From: Euperipatoides rowelli
Taxonomy: Eukaryota > Onychophora > Udeonychophora > Euonychophora > Peripatopsidae
Strand: one strand, 5' to 3'
Assembly (NCBI GenBank): GCA_003024985.2
Contig: PXIH01S0032293.1
Length of the DNA: 12,779 nt
This document shows, one piece after another, positions 9,300 through 12,779 of the stretch. Numbering within the stretch: the first letter of the stretch is position 1; every line of letters starts with the position of its first letter. The position numbers were made by a program, and so were the translations under genes. The notes below the pieces were generated by a model. The model had not been told where the DNA came from. It did no database searches and saw nothing but the letters and a program-made list of their open reading frames with translations.

Positions 9300-9490
9300 A
9301 GATTCCTTTGAAGAGTGATGTTCTTAGAAATGTGGAATGATGATAGACGTGGAAAATTATTGTAAATTAATGTATATGACTATATTTTCATTGTATTATT
9401 ATTTACTTTCTGTATAATTTTAATTTGATTTGTTAATTTTGCTTGAACAATAAATTATGTTTGCGTCCTCTTTGCAAAAAGAAAAAAAAA
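9300..9490 (+). mobile_element. Possible 3' tail of a retroelement or retrocopy
   Basis: AATAAA at 9449-9454 is followed after about 20 bases by an A-rich run (9476-9491, broken by one G at 9481). This is the arrangement left by a reverse-transcribed polyadenylated RNA. The 150 bases before it are AT-rich and have no clear coding frame. It could be the 3' UTR of a 5'-truncated LINE, or simply an AT-rich coincidence. Confidence 0.35.
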
Positions 9491-10354
9491 ACAGTTAAGA
9501 TAATTATTTAATTAAACTGTTTTGGAAATAATCTTAAACTTTATATTCTATAGAAATAGAAAGAACAATAGACATGAATATATTTATTTCTATTTATTAT
9601 TAAAATAAATNTTATATTAATAATTCTAAAAAAAAATATTACTATAATAAATTAAGAATGACTTCCATGGTGTTGCCACACCCCCAGCTTCATTTTCATA
9701 ATGTATATAAGAAAAAAGTGCAAGTACACTTCCATTCGCTTACTGATCTATTATTAATTTTATGCACCTCCAATATAATAACTATGCTGCAAATTTATTT
9801 GCATTACAATTATATGTTAAGGAATTTGACAAAACCTTCTGAAAGAATCTGACATGGGCAGATCTTTTTTTTTTTTTTTAAATACAGCATTAAAAACCTT
9901 TGACGCAGCAGAAATATTTTTGCGCGGGTGATCCCCAGAAATGAGATTCTAACATTTAGTGCCCTTATTAATTTTTGGACAGTTTAAAAGTTCATAGAAA
10001 TATTCACAATGGAAATTTTATTATAACAAACTTCTGTAATGAAATTGTCTTAGAAAATCAAGAGAGAGAGAGTGAAAAAAGCTTGTGACAGCACACTGAA
10101 TCTTCGAACCAGTAAAGATCAAGACTTTATTTCACTGCGATCCTGTTACTTTATCAATCTTCTTAATGTACTGTATTACTAGAACTTTGTCAATTTAATC
10201 TGATTTGTTTACAAAATTATTTGCTGCTTAATTTTATCACTCTGAATCTGTCAATGAACTTTAAATTATTTAAAATAAAATAAAAAATAAAATTTTTTTT
10301 ATTTCCATCTTGTTTGTGTACTGAAATGAGAATGCTGATGCCATTTTGTAAAGA
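9491..10354. other. AT-rich intron, no gene; one undetermined base
   Basis: No gene is seen here. Base 9611 is N. A 64-codon open frame at 9658-9852 has no recognisable family, no splice context and a composition typical of translated non-coding sequence. A short AG array lies at 10061-10072 and a heptamer TACTGTA at 10169. Confidence 0.55.
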
Positions 10355-10440
10355 AAAAATACTGCATGTAAATATAAGGACCAAACGCAATTACAAATAA
10401 ATCCATAACTTAATTATTTGTGACTTGATTTAAATGAAAT
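10355..10440 (-). repeat. Dispersed repeat, copy 2 (inverted relative to copy 1)
   Basis: The reverse complement of 10383-10423 matches 8972-9012 at 36 of 41 positions. The five differences are substitutions, and flanking similarity suggests about 85 bases in all. There is no open frame and no clear terminal repeats; the family is unknown. Confidence 0.6.
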
Positions 10441-10605
10441 TTTATATGCAGGACAATATTTATCTAATAACCCCTTTTATGCATTCAAATTAACTCCAAA
10501 TAAAGCCAGAAGATTGTTTAAGAAACTTGTGTTCCGTAATGTATAAGTTATGCTTTATGGTTGATAATTGGGTAATTTTATGAGCTAAAAAATTTAATAT
10601 TTAAA

Positions 10606-10621
10606 TGTGTGTGTGTGTGTG
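10606..10621. repeat. (TG)8 microsatellite
   Basis: Eight TG units lead into a strand-biased G- and T-rich stretch (10621-10790) with several GGGT or GGGTT groups and T-runs. That stretch has no coding frame. Confidence 0.85.
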
Positions 10622-10883
10622 GGATAGGAAAATTTTTTTTTAAAATTTGGGTAAATTGTCAGGTTTAAAAATGAGAATTTAAATGTTTGGTTGGGTTGGG
10701 ACATTATTTTTATTGTTTTTTTCAGGCCGGGTAAAGTTTGGGTGTTTTTTTTTATAGTTGGGTTCGGGCCAGATTTTTTTTCTGTGTTATAGTATAATAA
10801 CAGAGTAATAAGTTAAAATTAATAATGTTTTGCATAGACATAAAAACAAGGTAAAAGGATATCAAAAATATATAAATTACTGA

Positions 10884-11012
10884 TGTTTCGGTGGTGCAGT
10901 TGGCAAGAAGGTAGACTGTATTCGAGACATTGCAGGTTCATATCCCGTTTTGGGTATGGATGTCATGTGATGTTTTTAAAGAAAACAACATCCTGTAAAA
11001 AAATAAATATAT
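10884..11012 (+). mobile_element. tRNA-derived SINE relic
   Basis: Two internal RNA polymerase III promoter boxes lie at tRNA spacing. A box A (TGGTGCAGTTGG, 10892-10903) matches the TRGYNNAGTTGG consensus in full. A box B (GGTTCATATCC, 10935-10945) differs from GGTTCGANTCC at two positions. The tRNA-like part does not close into a good cloverleaf: the acceptor stem and T stem are mispaired. It is followed by an unrelated 3' part and an A-rich end (from 10997). This fits a tRNA-derived SINE rather than a working tRNA. Target-site duplications are not evident and the limits are approximate. Confidence 0.6.
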
Positions 11013-11455
11013 AAAGTGCATCAAAATATTTTGACATAACAGAAATTAATGCTATGAAAATAACACAAACTCTAAAGTAAAATACATTAATAATATAGTA
11101 AATACTGTAGATTGGGACTGGTCCGACTGGACAGTTTATGACGTTACAAATGAGTTATCGTCTAAGTTGATTTCATTAAAATTGTGTTCTATAACTGTAG
11201 TTCAAAACTTTTCTTGCACTGATATTTTTTATTATTTGGACTGTGTTTCTGACATTTTTGTTTTAAAGTACAGTATATGCATATGTTCCTAGTTTTTTTT
11301 TATTGTTTTAACATTTATTTGCATTTCTGGGATGAGTTTTAAAAAAAATCACTTAGCACTTATTGTGAAAAGTTTTTTTTTATTAAATTTATTTTCATAA
11401 TACAGTATTATTTTTTTTACCTCTTGAAAATTTTAATCAAATTTTGATTTTAAAG
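11013..11455 (+). other. Intron end and splice acceptor before exon 3
   Basis: This AT-rich intron has no gene. It ends at GATTTTAAAG (11446-11455). The acceptor is weak: the tract before it is broken by A residues and holds the hairpin-forming AATCAAA-T-TTTGATT (11434-11448). Frame and family match across the junction nevertheless support it. Confidence 0.6.
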
Positions 11456-11666
11456 CTGTCGTTTTATGCTGGGTGGTGATCATGGTCGATTGAAACATGG
11501 ACCACCTGAAGGACATTCACCATTGCATGAGTCTCTATTACCTAAGGATGTTCTGCGGATAGAGCCTTGTTTTAATTTTGGAGATGTTCCGAAAAATATT
11601 ATCTTTGGCCCTGTTACCTTCCAAGAAGCCTCTGCTTTTGTTCCTAATCCTTTTGACACATCTAGT
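11456..11666 (+). CDS. RyR: Ryanodine receptor, exon after SPRY1 core (third in window)
   Basis: This exon of 211 bases encodes the end of SPRY1 and the linker toward the first RyR repeat. With the AG carried over from exon 2 it begins SCRFMLGGDHGRLKH, matching the conserved (S)CRF..GGDHGRLK of remembered arthropod receptors. It continues LLPKDVLRIEPCFNFG and ends FVPNPFDTSS. The first base completes the split Ser codon, and 70 codons follow. The donor is AGT/GTATGT (11667), giving a phase 0 intron. The length of the linker up to the next exon (DTSS then ITLP) agrees with the fly protein as I recall it. Reading past the donor gives AT-rich nonsense to a stop at 11784. The ATG at 11466 is internal. 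The exon is intact, though its acceptor is weak. Confidence 0.94.
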
Positions 11667-11871
11667 GTATGTACCTGTATAATAATAAGTATTAATATTT
11701 TTTTAATGAACCATTTCTTTAAAAATTACATGTTCAAATTATTTAATGCTGTAATTATTATAGAAATAGTAATTAGCAATATGTGAATTGAGCAAAAAAT
11801 TGTAATGTTTCTTATGTTGATTTCAGAACATGAAAAAAATAATTTGGTTGTAAAATGTTATTTATATTTAA

Positions 11872-12035
11872 ATAATAATAATAATTATCATAATCATGAT
11901 AATAATCAACTTATCTTGACCTAATCATCATAATTATAATAATTTTAATTAACTAATAATAATTATCATGATAATAATAAACTTATCTTGATCTAATCAT
12001 CATAATTAAAATCATTCTAATCATGATTAAAATAT
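11872..12035. repeat. Imperfect tandem repeat, two copies, period about 72 bases
   Basis: The core ACTTATCTTGACCTAATCAT at 11909 recurs at 11981 with one difference. Around each core lie similar blocks: AATAATTATCAT with ATGATAATAAT before it and CATAATTA after it. The copies differ by small gaps. Both are rich in ATCATGAT-type palindromes and could fold strongly. There is no coding frame. Confidence 0.75.
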
Positions 12036-12406
12036 TCATAGGCATGCTTAGATTTCACACATTATTATTAAGCAAAATTTCAACTGGGAAATATCTTGAA
12101 AATTAAACAAAAACTTTGCCATATAATATTTTTTACATATACTGTAAATAAAAAGAATATGTAATTTATATTACCAAATTAATTAATTTTCTTATTTTAA
12201 GAAGAATCATTCTAAAGTTTGCTCTTTTATTTCTTTTGAAATGCAGTCTATCTTAGGAAAAGACAAAAAGTTCAATTAACTATGAACAGTTTGCTAGGAA
12301 CTTCTTAATTTTTTATTATATGTTTGCATTTTGTGTACCTATTTTATTCTATTTCAATAAATCATACTACTACTAATAATTATACAGTATATACCGTACT
12401 GTATAT

Positions 12407-12418
12407 CACACACACACA
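12407..12418. repeat. (CA)6 microsatellite
   Basis: Six CA units lie just after the palindromic pair TATACAGTATATA and GTACTGTATAT (12381-12405). Confidence 0.85.
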
Positions 12419-12561
12419 ATACTGCATGTTATACTTTATTGATAATTACGCACAACAATTTTTCATTGTTTTCTCACTAATAAAATATCATGTTTAATCA
12501 TTTTAAATTTCTGTATTAAATTTTTATTTAAATATTTTTTGTTTTTGTTTTAATACTACAG

Positions 12562-12666
12562 ATCACTCTACCAAATTATATTGCCAATGTCCGTGATAAA
12601 CTAGCTGAAAATATTCATGAATTGTGGGCAATGAGTAAAATTGAAGCTGGATGGATATTTGGTGAG
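12562..12666 (+). CDS. RyR: Ryanodine receptor, start of first RyR repeat (fourth in window)
   Basis: This exon of exactly 35 codons encodes the start of the first RyR repeat. It reads [19 protein letters not shown], then [16 protein letters not shown]. The motif [11 protein letters not shown]...KI..GW..G is the hallmark of the RyR repeat (Pfam RyR), which in the family forms part of the peripheral cytosolic foot after SPRY1. The acceptor is ACTACAG (ends 12561) and the donor is GAG/GTAAAG (12667); both introns are phase 0, so the exon could be skipped without shifting the frame. In the fly receptor as I recall it the next residues are HRDDYHRIHPCL, which are not in the window, so the gene continues beyond the right edge. 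The exon is intact. Confidence 0.95.
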
Positions 12667-12779
12667 GTAAAGTTTATTCATTTTTGATGCTTTTTCTTCC
12701 AGCTCCTATGTTTCTGAAAATATTTTATTTTTATGTGTTTTTTTTTTTTACCATCTGAAATGGCTGCTTTGGCTTAAAT
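12667..12779 (+). other. Start of the next RyR intron
   Basis: The donor GTAAAGTTT is followed by T-rich intron up to the window end. No further exon is visible. Confidence 0.7.

Larger units (their letters stand above)
11667..12561 (+). other. Intron between exons 3 and 4
   Basis: This intron of 895 bases runs from GTATGT to TAATACTACAG (12551-12561). It has no gene. TACTAAT occurs at 12370-12376, but that is too far from the acceptor to be the likely branch site; TAATACTAC just before the acceptor is too close. It contains a tandem repeat (11872-12035), three TACAGTA/TACTGTA heptamers (12140, 12383, 12397) and a (CA)6 array at 12407-12418. Confidence 0.6.

Noticed and set aside
9658-9852. 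64-codon open frame on the + strand
   Set aside because: It has no recognisable motif, no plausible splice sites and a residue mix typical of translated AT-rich intron.
10884-10960. A functional tRNA gene
   Set aside because: The promoter boxes are present, but the acceptor and T stems do not pair and no clear anticodon loop forms; a SINE relic fits better.
11872-12035. CRISPR-like array
   Set aside because: There are only two imperfect, AT-rich copies in a spliced animal gene, with no spacer structure.

Overview
The window is a piece of an AT-rich animal nuclear genome that carries four consecutive internal exons of a ryanodine receptor gene (RyR, the endoplasmic/sarcoplasmic reticulum Ca2+ release channel) on the + strand. 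The exons lie at 1679-1917, 6128-6320, 11456-11666 and 12562-12666. All have GT/AG boundaries and join in frame (intron phases 1, 2, 0, then 0) to give about 249 residues. They cover the first SPRY domain and the opening of the first RyR repeat. From remembered family sequence the residues look arthropod-like (for example SCRF..GGDHGRLK across the exon 2/3 junction), so I infer an arthropod or other protostome. The species cannot be fixed from the window.

Layout. 1-245 is the end of a DNA transposon or MITE with nested palindromes. 246-1678 is intron with an unidentified minus-strand ORF relic (957-1220). Exon 1 follows. The 4.2 kb intron after it holds a broken LINE (2041-3790), plain AT-rich sequence, an 88-bp near-identical copy of the 3' end of exon 2 with its donor site (5571-5658), and a small GC-rich island (5703-5800). 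Exon 2 is followed by complementary (AAT)n and (TTA)n arrays. The 5.1 kb intron between exons 2 and 3 holds a pair of inverted dispersed repeats (about 8955-9040 and 10355-10440), a retroelement-like 3' tail (to 9490) and a tRNA-derived SINE relic (about 10884-11012). Exon 3, a 0.9 kb intron with an imperfect tandem repeat, and exon 4 end the window.

No promoter, start codon, stop codon or polyadenylation site of the RyR gene lies here; both ends of the gene are outside. The most interesting observation is the partial exon 2 duplication. It retains a 5' splice site and has two overlapping AG acceptors. One would make a poison exon. The other would give a 67-nt exon in the same phases as exon 2. 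The heptamer TACAGTA/TACTGTA is also strikingly frequent in the introns (20 copies).
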